Position numbers and translations under genes: made by a program. Source: Prosthecobacter vanneervenii (lineage in GTDB: Bacteria > Verrucomicrobiota > Verrucomicrobiia > Verrucomicrobiales > Verrucomicrobiaceae). From it: a stretch of DNA of 64,000 nt. Positions within the stretch are counted from its first letter, which is position 1. Every line of letters begins with the position of its first letter. The stretch is taken from positions 62,001-126,000 of the forward strand of contig NZ_JACHIG010000010.1 in assembly GCF_014203095.1 (NCBI RefSeq), written 5' to 3'. The notes below the pieces were generated by a model. It had not been told where the DNA came from and did no database searches. It saw only the letters and a list, made by a program, of their open reading frames with translations. Below are positions 50,283 to 60,535 of the stretch, piece after piece.

Positions 50283-51089
50283 TTAGCGGTGGCAGGCGGT
50301 GCAAGAATCCGGCGGCTGGATCTGCCAGTGCTTTTTGATCTGGGTGCCCACTTCGGTCTGGGTCACTTCTTTTCCGTAGGTCTTCTCAGCGAGAGCGACG
50401 ATCTGCTCAAGGCTGTCGGCCTTGCTGCCTTCTCCACCGATAGCGGTGGCGATCTCGTCCACAGGCACCTTCTTGTCGATCAGGCCTTTGTAGAAGTCAG
50501 CGCGCTTCAGATCGGAAGCCTTGTAGTCGAGCTTGGTGACGAACTCGAGCGGGCGAAGGTTGTTCTCAGGATTGCGGTGGCAGTCAAGGCACCAGCCCAT
50601 GGACTGCGGCTGGTCGTGGCGGACCACTTCCATTTCGTTGATCTTGCCGTGGCAGGAAACGCAGGAGATACCACGGTTCAGGTGGGCGCTGTGGTTGAAG
50701 TAAACGTAATCGGGAGCCTTGTGGATCTTGACCCAGGGGATGGACTTGCCGGTTTCGTTGGCTTTGATGACCATCTCGAGCTTCGGAGAATTGCTGCGGA
50801 TGTTGCCTTTGCCCGGACCATGGCAGTTGAAGCAGGTCTGGTTCGTGGGGACGTTGGAGTGGCTGGAGGTCTCGCCGAAGCTGTGGCAGTAGCGGCAGTC
50901 CAAGCCAAGCTGACCCGCATGAATTTTGTGTGAGAACGGCACAGGCTGTGTCGGCTCATAACCCACGCGAGTGTATTTCGGTGTGAAGTAGTAGGCGACG
51001 CCGACACTCACGCCGAAGGCAATGAACACGACGGCAATGGCGAGCTTGAGCGGCAGCCAGTTGGTCCAACGCGGAAAAAAGTTACCCAT
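50283..51089 (-). CDS. actA: Alternative complex III pentahaem cytochrome c subunit ActA
   Basis: This 268-residue protein has one membrane anchor near residues 13-33 and five Cys-x-x-Cys-His haem sites: CRYCH, CFNCH, CVSCH, CLDCH and a C-terminal CTACH. The count and the DUF3341/NrfD neighbours identify ActA. The start at 51089 (Met-Gly-Asn-Phe-Phe-Pro-Arg-Trp) gives the membrane helix at a normal distance; an earlier in-frame Met at 51200 would read through the palindrome that precedes the gene. It is the first gene of the long respiratory operon. Confidence 0.93.
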   Translation of the reverse strand: MGNFFPRWTNWLPLKLAIAVVFIAFGVSVGVAYYFTPKYTRVGYEPTQPVPFSHKIHAGQLGLDCRYCHSFGETSSHSNVPTNQTCFNCHGPGKGNIRSNSPKLEMVIKANETGKSIPWVKIHKAPDYVYFNHSAHLNRGISCVSCHGKINEMEVVRHDQPQSMGWCLDCHRNPENNLRPLEFVTKLDYKASDLKRADFYKGLIDKKVPVDEIATAIGGEGSKADSLEQIVALAEKTYGKEVTQTEVGTQIKKHWQIQPPDSCTACHR

Positions 51090-51110
51090 AGAAATGTGTC
51101 GGCAGATGAG

Positions 51111-51130
51111 CTTGTGAAAAATTTCACAAG
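51111..51130. promoter_or_regulatory. CRP/FNR-type palindrome upstream of actA
   Basis: A perfect 9-bp inverted repeat with an AA centre contains TGTGA-N6-TCACA, the exact spacing and half-sites of the CRP consensus. It lies 22 bp upstream of the actA start codon. That closeness to the start suggests repression or an internal leader role rather than classical activation, unless transcription starts downstream of it. Confidence 0.6.
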
Positions 51131-51211
51131 GTTTCCCAGCATGGAACGCGTGAGCACGTTTGCAACCGTCATCTTGTTTTTTTTGAACTTTTATGCGCAA
51201 GACTTGTCCTA

Positions 51212-51228
51212 TTGCGAATCTGTCGCAA
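51212..51228. promoter_or_regulatory. Second palindrome upstream of actA
   Basis: TTGCGA and TCGCAA form 6-bp inverted arms around ATCTG, about 123 bp upstream of the actA start codon. It could be a second regulator site. Confidence 0.3.
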
Positions 51229-51415
51229 AAAATCCCCGTTTTGGCGCGCTTTTTGGTGCCTTTTTGGCATGCGAGTCATGAGGTCGACAACGCGACCTTG
51301 ATTTTTTCAAGCCGCGAAGAGGCGTCAATCAGGCCGCGCGATTTGTTTTGGCCTGATTTATTATCAACGTGCGCAGAGCATCGGCCTCATTGGCTTGCGA
51401 GGCAGTCGTTCCTGA

Positions 51416-52462
51416 TCATTTCCACTCCACCCAGAGCGCGCCGTGCTCGAAATCCAGCGTCACGCGGTAGTCCTCCAGCAGATAAGTGCCAAGGCGTGAG
51501 GGGCCGGGCATCACATCCACCTGCGCAAAAGGGTAATAGGAGCCGAACAGGCCGAGTGCTTGGAACTCCAGCATGCGCACATTGGCCTCGCTCGGGGTCT
51601 GCGCGCCACCCACGCCGGTGATGAGGTAGTTTCCTCCCACGCTCCAGCCTCCGTTTTTGAACCCGAGCACTTCGGCAATGCGCCGGTCCAGCTGCACGCC
51701 GAAGACAGAGCCGGAGTCCACCACGGCCTCCCAGGACATCTTGCCGTACTTGAGCAGCGTGGTGGGCACGCCGTGCTTCATGCTGAGCGTGGTCTTGTGG
51801 ACATGCTTGCGCACCGGTCCTGGGAAGCTGCGGGTGAAGCCAAACTCGAACTCTCCACGGAGGAAATCGAGGGTGGCGTATTTGCACGTTTTGGACAGTA
51901 GGTTCACCCCCAGCAACGCGATACCCAGATGCTCCTTAAGTATGCCGCTGCCCACTGCGGTGCGCTGCATGCGGACAATGCTGGGCAGATTCTCCACACG
52001 CCAGGTGCCGATCTGCAGCGTGGGAATAACGGCTGCCATGCCCGGCTCGCGGCCCAGGACGCCAGCCATGTTGGGACGCACCTGCGGCACAGTACGCAGT
52101 CCAAACTCCAGCGCCTGCTCCGCCTCAAAAACACTGTAGGTGGCTCCGGTATCGAGCAGGATTTTTCTCGGTTTCTGGCCGTTGATGCTGACCTTGAGGC
52201 ATGGCTGGCCACGCTCGTAGTACATGGGCACTTTCAGCACACCCTCAGGCGGCGGAACACTGTTGATGCGCACGGCCACACCTCCCTTGGCTGAAACTTT
52301 GAGCTCGGTGGCCGGGATGGCCTGCGCTTTAAGCTTTTCCTGCAATTCCTGCGGCACGGCCTCTTTTCTGACGGCAAAACTTTCCGCACACCCCACGAGT
52401 CCAGCTATCACGAAGAGCGCCGAGGCAGTTCGCGGAACGATGGTGGAGATCAGGAGCCTCAT
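51416..52462 (-). CDS. Lipoprotein with two retropepsin-like aspartic protease lobes
   Basis: This 348-residue protein has a signal peptide with lipobox Leu22-Val-Gly-Cys25. Two aspartyl-protease-like motifs are present: Leu-Leu-Asp104-Thr-Gly-Ala-Thr and Val-Val-Asp249-Ser-Gly-Ser. The flanking hydrophobic strands fit retropepsin folds, so the two lobes may form one active site within one chain, as in pepsin. The role is probably periplasmic or outer-membrane proteolysis. It shares its layout with the gene at 52532-53449, 69 bp upstream in transcription. Confidence 0.8.
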   Translation of the reverse strand: MRLLISTIVPRTASALFVIAGLVGCAESFAVRKEAVPQELQEKLKAQAIPATELKVSAKGGVAVRINSVPPPEGVLKVPMYYERGQPCLKVSINGQKPRKILLDTGATYSVFEAEQALEFGLRTVPQVRPNMAGVLGREPGMAAVIPTLQIGTWRVENLPSIVRMQRTAVGSGILKEHLGIALLGVNLLSKTCKYATLDFLRGEFEFGFTRSFPGPVRKHVHKTTLSMKHGVPTTLLKYGKMSWEAVVDSGSVFGVQLDRRIAEVLGFKNGGWSVGGNYLITGVGGAQTPSEANVRMLEFQALGLFGSYYPFAQVDVMPGPSRLGTYLLEDYRVTLDFEHGALWVEWK

Positions 52463-52531
52463 CAGGAATATGATGTCAGTGAGTAAGCAATACGCCCCTC
52501 TGTCAACCCCTTCGACCGACGATAGTTGTGC

Positions 52532-53449
52532 TCAACGTTCCAGCCAGAGTACATTGCTGCGGAAGTCCAGCGTCAGCCGCGTCCCCTGCCAGAAACGTGA
52601 ACCCACGCGCTTGGGCCCGGGCATGACAAAGGCCGGAACGGAGCCGTTGTGGGGCTCTCCGCACAGGAAGGCGGACGAGAGTTGGATCTCGCGGGCTCCC
52701 ACCTGAGCTGCGCTCACGCTGCCACCCACACCGCTGAGAATGAGGTTGCTCCCCATGCGCATGCCGTCATAGGCGTGGCCGAGACGTGCGGCGGTGCTTT
52801 GATCAATGACGATGCCCCAGCAGGAGCCGGTGTCCACGATGGCGTCCCACGAGACGCCTTCGGAGCTGACCCTAATGACGGGCAGCCCATTGGACCAGCG
52901 CAGCGGTGTGCGGGTGGCCATGGGACCGAGAGGCCGGTAGGAGCGCGAAAAACCCAGCTCAACCGTGTTACGACGGTAGTCGATCGTCAAAAAGCTGCAG
53001 TAGTAGCGCATGTGGTTCATACCGAGGATGGCACTGCCCAGCCCGCCTGCGAGCGAGCCGGGCATGCCACGAACAAGGCATGCCACATTGGTGGCGCGCC
53101 AGTCGCCCACCTGCATGGTGCTCATGACTGCCTGAGTGGCGGCTGTGCTGCCATGCACCCCGCGCACGGTGACCCTCCTGCCGCCGGTGGGCAGCAGGTC
53201 CAGGCCAGTGGCCACGTCTGGTGTCACGACGCTGAGCGTGGCACCGGTATCCAGCAGCAGGGGCAGAGGCCTGCGGCCATTGACGCTGGCCATGACGTGG
53301 GGCGTATCTCCCAGCATCCGCATCGGCACCACCACTTGCGCCACACCACCACTCCCAGCGCCGCCATTCATCGGTGCCATGGGCGGCATGTAGGGCATCT
53401 CGCAGGAGGTCAGAAGACACGCGGTAAGGAGGACAAGCGGCGTTTTCAT
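52532..53449 (-). CDS. Lipoprotein with two retropepsin-like lobes (paralogue)
   Basis: This 305-residue protein starts at the ATG at 53449; the frame is open far upstream, but the lipoprotein signal (Leu-Leu-Thr-Ser-Cys16) fixes the start. The motifs are Leu-Leu-Leu-Asp67-Thr-Gly-Ala-Thr and Ile-Val-Asp-Thr-Gly-Ser-Cys. The ends of the two paralogues match (Met-Pro-Gly-Pro near Gly-Ser/Thr, then Leu-Thr-Leu-Asp-Phe and a final Leu-Trp segment). After the lipid anchor there is a Pro/Met/Gly-rich linker. It probably arose by tandem duplication with the 51416-52462 gene. Confidence 0.8.
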   Translation of the reverse strand: MKTPLVLLTACLLTSCEMPYMPPMAPMNGGAGSGGVAQVVVPMRMLGDTPHVMASVNGRRPLPLLLDTGATLSVVTPDVATGLDLLPTGGRRVTVRGVHGSTAATQAVMSTMQVGDWRATNVACLVRGMPGSLAGGLGSAILGMNHMRYYCSFLTIDYRRNTVELGFSRSYRPLGPMATRTPLRWSNGLPVIRVSSEGVSWDAIVDTGSCWGIVIDQSTAARLGHAYDGMRMGSNLILSGVGGSVSAAQVGAREIQLSSAFLCGEPHNGSVPAFVMPGPKRVGSRFWQGTRLTLDFRSNVLWLER

Positions 53450-53626
53450 GCAGGGCAGGGCGCGTGCAGCGTTACCACCATTACGCCTGCGACGCATCCG
53501 CTGGTTTGGATCATGGCGGGGTCGATGTGGCGATCCTTTTGCAATTCGCACACAAATTCTTGTGCCATGCGTCGTACTGTCGGAGACTTTCGTTTTTTCA
53601 GTTCCTTCCATTTTCTCCTGATCTGA

Positions 53627-54925
53627 ATGACCGCCTATCTGATCCGCCGCCTTCTGCTCATTCCGCCGACGCTCATCGGCATGACGCTGGTGGTGTTCCT
53701 CATCATTCGTTTCACGCCGGGCGGCCCCATGGAGCAGGCGCTGCTGGAGGCACGCATGAAGACAGACGGCCAGCGCGGCGGAGCCGGCCGTCAGCAGTCC
53801 AGCGGACTCACCCCCGCCCAGCTGCTGAAGCTCCAGGAGCAGTACGGTCACGACAAGCCCTTCCTCATTGCCTACGCCGCATGGCTGGGCGCCTGGCCCA
53901 AGGAGATGAACCGGTCACGCGCTGATTTTCCTGAAGGCAAGACAGAAACCGAGGTGAAAATCCCCGGCACCGCGAGCGTAGCCAAGGTGAAACGCACCGG
54001 CGACAACCGTGCGGAAATCCTGCCTGACAAGGACCTAGACCTCTCCTCCTGGCGTGCGCGCATCATCACCCCGGAGCAGCAGAAGGTGGAATGGGAAAAG
54101 GCCAACCCCGGTCAGAAGCTCGACAAGCCGCAGCCTTATGTGGCGCTGATTTATCAGCCGAAGTTTGCCGGGGTGCTGGAGGGCAACCTGGGCGACTCCA
54201 CGCGCTACAGCGAGCCGGTGTGGACGATGATGAAGCGCCGCTTTCCCATCTCGCTCTTCTACGGCATCGTCTCCATCTTGCTGACCTATCTCGTTTGCAT
54301 CCCGCTGGGTGTGTTGAAGGCGATCAAGCACCGCACGCCCACGGACACCGCCACTTCAGTGCTGATCTTCTTTGGCTACGCCATCCCGGAGTTTGTGCTG
54401 GGCGTGTTCCTGATGGTGATCTTTGCCGCTCGGCTGCGCTGGTTTCCGCTGGAGGGTTTTGTGAGCGCGAACTTCTCAGAGCTGGGCTTTTTCGGCAAAA
54501 TCTACGATCTCCTGCACCACGCCTTTCTGCCGCTGTGCTGCTACATGGTGGGCAGCTTTGCAGGGCTGACGATGCTGGTGAAAAACAACCTGCTGGATCA
54601 GCTGGCCAGCGACTACGTGCGCACCGCCGTGGCCAAGGGCGTGGAGTACAAGCGCGCCGTGATCGGCCATGCGCTGCGGAATTCCTTCATCCCCGTGGGT
54701 GCCACCATGGGCCAGGCACTGACAGTGCTGGTGGCGGGCAGCTTCCTGGTGGAGCGCATCTTTGACATCGACGGCTTCGGCCTCATGGGCTTCAACGCCC
54801 TGCTGGAGAAAGATTACCCCATCGTCATGGCCACCGTCACGGTCAGCGGGCTGCTGCTCATGCTGGGCAACGTGCTCTCCGACATGATCACCGCGCGGCT
54901 GGACCCCCGCATTCGTTTTGAGTGA
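53627..54925 (+). CDS. yejB: Peptide ABC transporter permease (YejB-like)
   Basis: This 432-residue permease begins with Tyr-Leu-Ile-Arg-Arg-Leu-Leu-Leu-Ile-Pro-Pro-Thr, the family start. After helix 1 there is a long periplasmic loop (about residues 40-195) found in YejB-type rather than DppB-type permeases. The EAA-like loop is Ala-Lys-Gly-Val-Glu-Tyr-Lys-Arg-Ala-Val-Ile-Gly-His. It forms half of the membrane channel for peptides or microcin-like substrates. Its TGA overlaps the next start region (ATGA-type), showing a coupled operon of five genes. Confidence 0.88.
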   Translation: MTAYLIRRLLLIPPTLIGMTLVVFLIIRFTPGGPMEQALLEARMKTDGQRGGAGRQQSSGLTPAQLLKLQEQYGHDKPFLIAYAAWLGAWPKEMNRSRADFPEGKTETEVKIPGTASVAKVKRTGDNRAEILPDKDLDLSSWRARIITPEQQKVEWEKANPGQKLDKPQPYVALIYQPKFAGVLEGNLGDSTRYSEPVWTMMKRRFPISLFYGIVSILLTYLVCIPLGVLKAIKHRTPTDTATSVLIFFGYAIPEFVLGVFLMVIFAARLRWFPLEGFVSANFSELGFFGKIYDLLHHAFLPLCCYMVGSFAGLTMLVKNNLLDQLASDYVRTAVAKGVEYKRAVIGHALRNSFIPVGATMGQALTVLVAGSFLVERIFDIDGFGLMGFNALLEKDYPIVMATVTVSGLLLMLGNVLSDMITARLDPRIRFE

Positions 54926-56445
54926 TGAACCGCAAACTCTCCATCGCTGCCATCATCGTCGGTGCACTTGCCATTCTTGGCGAGTTGTGCGGGCTGCTGC
55001 TTCCCACCGTTTCCTGGTTCTTTGGCGTTGGCCCAAAGTTTGGCTGGGCCAGTTCTGTGCTGCTCATCGCAGGAGGCATTCTCGGCCTGCGGTTTTTACC
55101 ACGTGAAATCCGCTGGACGCCGGTGACGTTGCAGCGCTTCCGCCGTTTCCGCAGCATCGGCCGTGGCTGGTGGTCGTTCCGCATTCTGCTGGTGCTCATC
55201 GCGCTGGCGCTGCTTGATCAGGCGCTGGTGGGCAGGCGCGCGCTGATGGTGCGCTGCGATGGCAAAACGTATTTCCCTGCTTTTGTACAGAAGCGCTATC
55301 AGGCGAAGGACTTTGGCCTGACCGGAGAGCAGGAGGCCAATTACCGCGAGCTCAAGGAACGCCTGGCGGCTGAGAAGCGCGGCTTTGTCCTCATGCCGCT
55401 GGTGCCGTGGGATCCCGTGCTGGACACCGACTCCCTGCAATCCATCTCCCTGGAGCAACGGGATGGAAAATGGTATAAGCCTGGCGATGCCGAGGCCTAC
55501 TCAGGCCGCGCTCAAAAATTCTACAACGACACGCCGGTGCAGAAGCACACGGACAGCCGCTTTCGCCGCGGCGTGCCGGATGGCGAATCGCTCGGCTACA
55601 CACGCAACGGCGCGCTGGCCGTCTCCGCTTTCTACAAGGCGGGCACCAAGGAGCGCGAAAGATGGACGGGCGAAATGCCACAGGAGGAATTTGAGAAAGC
55701 AGCGACCACATCCTACCAGATGATTGTTTACCCGGCCATTCCGCCGCTGTGGAAGGCAGGCCACTACCTGGGCACCGACAGCCGTGGCTGGGATGTGCTG
55801 GCGCAGATCTACGGCGGCTGGCAGCTCAATCTGAAGGCCATCCTGCTCTACGTTCTCTTCACCTATGGTGTGGGTACCCTGATCGGCCTGCTCATGGGCT
55901 ATCTGGGCGGGGTGTTCGACATCGCCATGCAACGCTGCATCGAGATCCTCGATGAGCTGCCTTTCCTCTACATTGTGATGATCCTCATCAGCATCATTGG
56001 CGTGGCAAACATGAACCTGCTGGTGTTGCTGGGAGTGATTTGCTTCTTCTCCTGGACGAGCCTGACCTACTCCCTGCGCGCGCTGGCCTACAAGGAGAAG
56101 GAGCGCGACTACGTCTCCGCCGCGCGTCTGCAGGGCGCCAGCACCTGGCGCATCCTCACGCGCTACCTGCTGCCCAACATGCTGGCCACCATCGTGACAA
56201 AGATCCCCTTCAGTGTGGCCGCCATCATCTCCTCCCTGACCGCACTGGCCTTCCTGGGCTTTGGCTTGCCGGAGACCTACCCGCAGTGGGGCTGGCTGTT
56301 TGACGACGGCACCAGCCATCTCTCCGCCGTGTGGATCTCGCTCTCGATGTTCACCGCAATGGTCTTCATCCTCCTGCTCGTCACCTTTGTGGGAGAGGCA
56401 CTGCGCGAGGCCTTTGATCCGAAGAAGTTCACCACCTATCAATGA
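54925..56445 (+). CDS. yejE: Peptide ABC transporter permease (YejE-like)
   Basis: This 506-residue second permease has a long extracytoplasmic insertion (about residues 105-270, including Tyr-Phe-Pro-Ala-Phe). Such a loop with a Tyr-Phe-Pro segment is a YejE feature. The membrane core carries Tyr-Leu-Gly-Gly and the EAA loop Ala-Ala-Arg-Leu-Gln-Gly-Ala-Ser-Thr-Trp-Arg-Ile-Leu-Thr-Arg-Tyr. A GTG codon three bases before the ATG is possible but not preferred. The end overlaps the next gene by 4 bp. Confidence 0.88.
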   Translation: MNRKLSIAAIIVGALAILGELCGLLLPTVSWFFGVGPKFGWASSVLLIAGGILGLRFLPREIRWTPVTLQRFRRFRSIGRGWWSFRILLVLIALALLDQALVGRRALMVRCDGKTYFPAFVQKRYQAKDFGLTGEQEANYRELKERLAAEKRGFVLMPLVPWDPVLDTDSLQSISLEQRDGKWYKPGDAEAYSGRAQKFYNDTPVQKHTDSRFRRGVPDGESLGYTRNGALAVSAFYKAGTKERERWTGEMPQEEFEKAATTSYQMIVYPAIPPLWKAGHYLGTDSRGWDVLAQIYGGWQLNLKAILLYVLFTYGVGTLIGLLMGYLGGVFDIAMQRCIEILDELPFLYIVMILISIIGVANMNLLVLLGVICFFSWTSLTYSLRALAYKEKERDYVSAARLQGASTWRILTRYLLPNMLATIVTKIPFSVAAIISSLTALAFLGFGLPETYPQWGWLFDDGTSHLSAVWISLSMFTAMVFILLLVTFVGEALREAFDPKKFTTYQ

Positions 56446-58501
56446 AGCTTTTCGTTCCTCGTTCTCTGCTGGCCTTCTCCGCCGCGCTGCTGCTCGGCGG
56501 TGCGCTGCATGCCGCAGACTTCCCACCCTATGACGGCACCAAGGAGCGCGAGGCCTTCTGGAGCTTTTACAACAAGAAGGTGCTCGCCGATCTCCAAGGT
56601 CAGGAAAAAGACCTGCCAAGCCTGATTGCCAAGGAAGCCGATGCCGCCAAAAAGGCCGAGCTAGAGACCCAGTTGCAGACCGTGCGCGAACGTCTGAAAA
56701 AGCCGGAGTACTTCACCTTTGCCAAACCAGAGGACATCCCGGCGGATCTGAAATGGGAGAACGGCATGGCCGAACCGGAGATCGGTGACCCCAACGCCAA
56801 AAAAGGCGGCACCATGCGCCTGTACATCCTCTCCTTTCCACCCACGCTGCGCGTGCTGGGAGAGAACAGCAACAGCTCCTTCCGCGGCTATCAGTACGAC
56901 GATGTGGAGATGGGGCTGATCAATCTGCACCCGGAAACCGGGCGCGTCATCCCCGGCATCGCCAAGGAGTGGGCGGTGGCGCCGGACAACCGCACGGTGT
57001 ACTTCCGGATCGACCCGGACGCGACCTTTTCCGACGGCACGCCGATCGAAGCGGACGACTTCTTCAACCAGTTCTACATGCAGCTGAGCGAGTACCCGAA
57101 GAACCCCTTCGGCAACCAGTGGTACTCGGAGAACTACGCCAACATCACGCGTTACGATGCGCGCACGCTTTCCATCTCTCTCACGGAGCCCAAACCGCTC
57201 GCGGCCTACTACGTGAACACCTCGCCGATGTCCCGGCGCTTTTACGCGGAGTTTGGCCCGGACTTTGAGCAGCGCTACCAGTGGCGCTGCCGGCCCACCT
57301 CGGGCCCCTATGTCATCCGCGAGGAGGACATTCATTTCGGCAGAGACATCGCCCTGAGCCGCGTGAAAGACTGGTGGGCGCGAGACAAGAAGTTTACGCG
57401 TTACCGCTTCAATGTCGATCACATCGTGTACCGAGTGGTGCGGCTGCAGGAGAAGGTGATGGAGCTCTTCCGCCAGGGAGAGATCGACGTGGAGGAGCTC
57501 ATGATGGGCATCCCGGAATACTGGTATGAGCGGATGGAGATTCCCGAGGTGCACAAGGGCTACATCCAGAAGACCAAGTTTTACAACATCTGGCCGGGCT
57601 CCCATGCGGGGCTGTGGCTGAACTGCGCCATGCCACCGCTGAACAATAAGGACGTACGCCTCGGGCTGAGCTACGCCACGAACTACCAGAAAGTCATCGA
57701 CTTTGACCTGCGCGGCGACTTCCAGCGCCTGACCTGCTTCAGCAAGGGGTTTCCGCTTATCGGAGATCCACCCATCACTGCCCGTCCCTTTGATGTGGAG
57801 AAAGCGCGCGAGCACTTTGCCAAGGCCGGATACACCAAGCTGGGCAATGACGGCGTGCTGGTGAATGACAAAGGAGAGCGCCTGTCTCTGACGATCCTTC
57901 ACCGTAAAACCGAGATCGTTCAGCGGGTGATGCAGCGCCTCAAGGAAGAGGCGCTGAAGGCAGGCCTGGAATACAAGCTCGAAGGCCTGGAAAGCACCGC
58001 CTACTTTCAGAAGGCCACGCAGAAAAAGCACCAGATCGCCTCCGTGGCCTTCAGCGTGACGCCGCCTATTCCGGATCACTACCAAGCCTGGCACTCCAAA
58101 GATGCGCTCATGGAAGACGGCAAGACGCCGCGACCCAACACCAACAACCTTTCCTGCTTTGCCGATCCACGGATGGACAAATTCTGTGAGGATGAACGCC
58201 ACGCGACGACGATCGAGGAGATCCGCAAGGCTTCCTGGGGCGCGGACCAGATCATCTACGACGAAGCGCCCTGGATCCCGGCCTACGAGCAGAACTACTA
58301 CCGCTGCGCCTACTGGCGCTGGGTGAAGTGGCCGGAGAAGACCTTCAACGTGGCCGTCAGCGAGCTGCCAATGTCCAACCACGTGCACTGGATCGACGAA
58401 GATGTGAAACGCGAAACCGAGGCCGCCATGCGCAGCGGCAAATCCTTTCCGGAAACCGACCTGGTCTTTGACCAAAACCTCAAAGCAGGAGGAGCCAAGT
58501 G

Positions 58502-58502
<1 letters not shown>
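56442..58502 (+). CDS. yejA: Peptide-binding protein of the ABC transporter (YejA-like)
   Basis: This 686-residue substrate-binding protein has a signal peptide ([17 protein letters not shown]). An extra helical segment with a coiled-coil look (about residues 30-85) precedes the SBP-5 fold, which contains Lys-Lys-Gly-Gly-Thr-Met-Arg-Leu-Tyr and [14 protein letters not shown]. It binds peptides in the periplasm. It overlaps both neighbours by a few bases. Confidence 0.88.
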
Positions 58503-59499
<997 letters not shown>

Positions 59500-59503
<4 letters not shown>

Positions 59504-60468
59504 GCCTCCTGACCGTACAAAACCTCAAGATGCACTTCCCCGTGCGCGGCGGCGTCTTCTACACCACCCAGGCGGTGTGCAAGGCAGTGGACGGCGTGAG
59601 CTTTGCCCTGGAGCCGGGCGAAACGCTCGGCCTCGTGGGCGAAAGCGGCTGCGGCAAATCCACCGTAGCGCGCTCCGTGGTGCGGCTGCTCAAGCCGACC
59701 GCCGGCAGCGTGAATTTCAACGGCACCGACATCTCCACGCTCTCCCAGAGCGCGCTGCGCTCTGTGCGGCGCGAGATGCAGATGGTTTTCCAGGACCCGG
59801 CCGAGTCTCTCAATCCTCGTCACACCATCGGCCAGATTTTGGAGGAGCCTTTTGTCATTCAAAAAATGGGCACCCGTGCGGAGCGCAGCGAGTGGGTGGC
59901 TGAATTGCTCCAGCGTGTGGGACTGCCAACAGACGCCGCATATCGCTATCCCTTTGAGTTCAGCGGCGGTCAGCGCCAGCGCATTGGCATCGCCCGTGCA
60001 CTGGCTCTCAAGCCCAAGCTTATTGTCTGTGACGAGCCCGTTTCGGCGCTCGATGTCTCGGTGCAGGCGCAAGTTTTGAACCTGCTGCTGGAACTGCAAC
60101 GCGACTTTGGCCTAGCCTACCTCTTCATCGCCCACGATCTCAGCATCGTGAAGCACATGAGCGACCGCGTGGCGGTCATGTACCTGGGCAAGATCGTGGA
60201 GCTGGCTCCAGCCGCCGAGCTGTATCAAAACCCGCGCCACGCCTACACCAAGGCGCTGCTGGATGCCATCCCGGTGGCGGACCCCACACAGCGACGTGTG
60301 CGCCAGCTCCTGCGCGGCGACGTGCCCTCTCCGATCAATCCGCCGGCCGGCTGCGCCTTCGGCCACCGCATGAAGCACCCAAGCTGGCAGCAGAGCGTGA
60401 GCATGGATCTCACGCTCAAAGAGATCTCTCCAGGACACTTTGTGCAGCCGTGTCCGTGCTGCACTTGA
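59500..60468 (+). CDS. Peptide ABC transporter ATP-binding protein
   Basis: This 322-residue ATPase has Walker A Gly-Glu-Ser-Gly-Cys-Gly-Lys-Ser, the signature Phe-Ser-Gly-Gly-Gln-Arg-Gln-Arg, Walker B Leu-Ile-Val-Cys-Asp-Glu-Pro-Val-Ser and H-loop Ile-Ala-His-Asp. It pairs with the preceding ATPase to energise the two permeases. Upstream in-frame codons lie inside the previous gene, so the start is at 59500, overlapping its stop. In E. coli YejF is a fusion of two such units; here they are separate. Confidence 0.93.
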
Positions 60469-60477
60469 GGCAGAGTG

Positions 60478-60500
60478 CTGCGGGCCTATCCTGCCCGCAG
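60478..60500. repeat. Hairpin between convergent genes, possible terminator
   Basis: CTGCGGGC (60478-60485) and GCCCGCAG (60493-60500) form a perfect 8-bp stem with a 7-base loop. It lies just after the transporter operon and before the convergent pyrE. No T-run follows on either strand, so termination would need Rho. Confidence 0.5.
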
Positions 60501-60535
60501 CTAAAGTCTGGGATCAGATTGGGGTGCAGTCCGTA

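Larger units (their letters stand above)
51090..51415. other. Promoter region of the respiratory operon
   Basis: This 326-bp non-coding segment is visibly AT-richer than its surroundings. It lies between the retropepsin-like lipoprotein gene (same strand, ending at 51416) and actA. It carries two clear palindromes, listed separately, at 51111-51130 and 51212-51228. I could not place convincing -10 and -35 elements. Confidence 0.6.

Noticed and set aside
46195..50286. Very long open frame on the plus strand opposite actB/actC (over 1300 codons)
   Set aside because: It lies wholly opposite well-supported ACIII genes. Its Gly/Ala/Asp/His-heavy composition is what high-GC codon bias on the other strand produces. 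No domain or start signal was seen.
60478..60500. Rho-independent terminator for the transporter operon
   Set aside because: The stem is perfect but no T-run follows on either strand, so I list it only as a hairpin.
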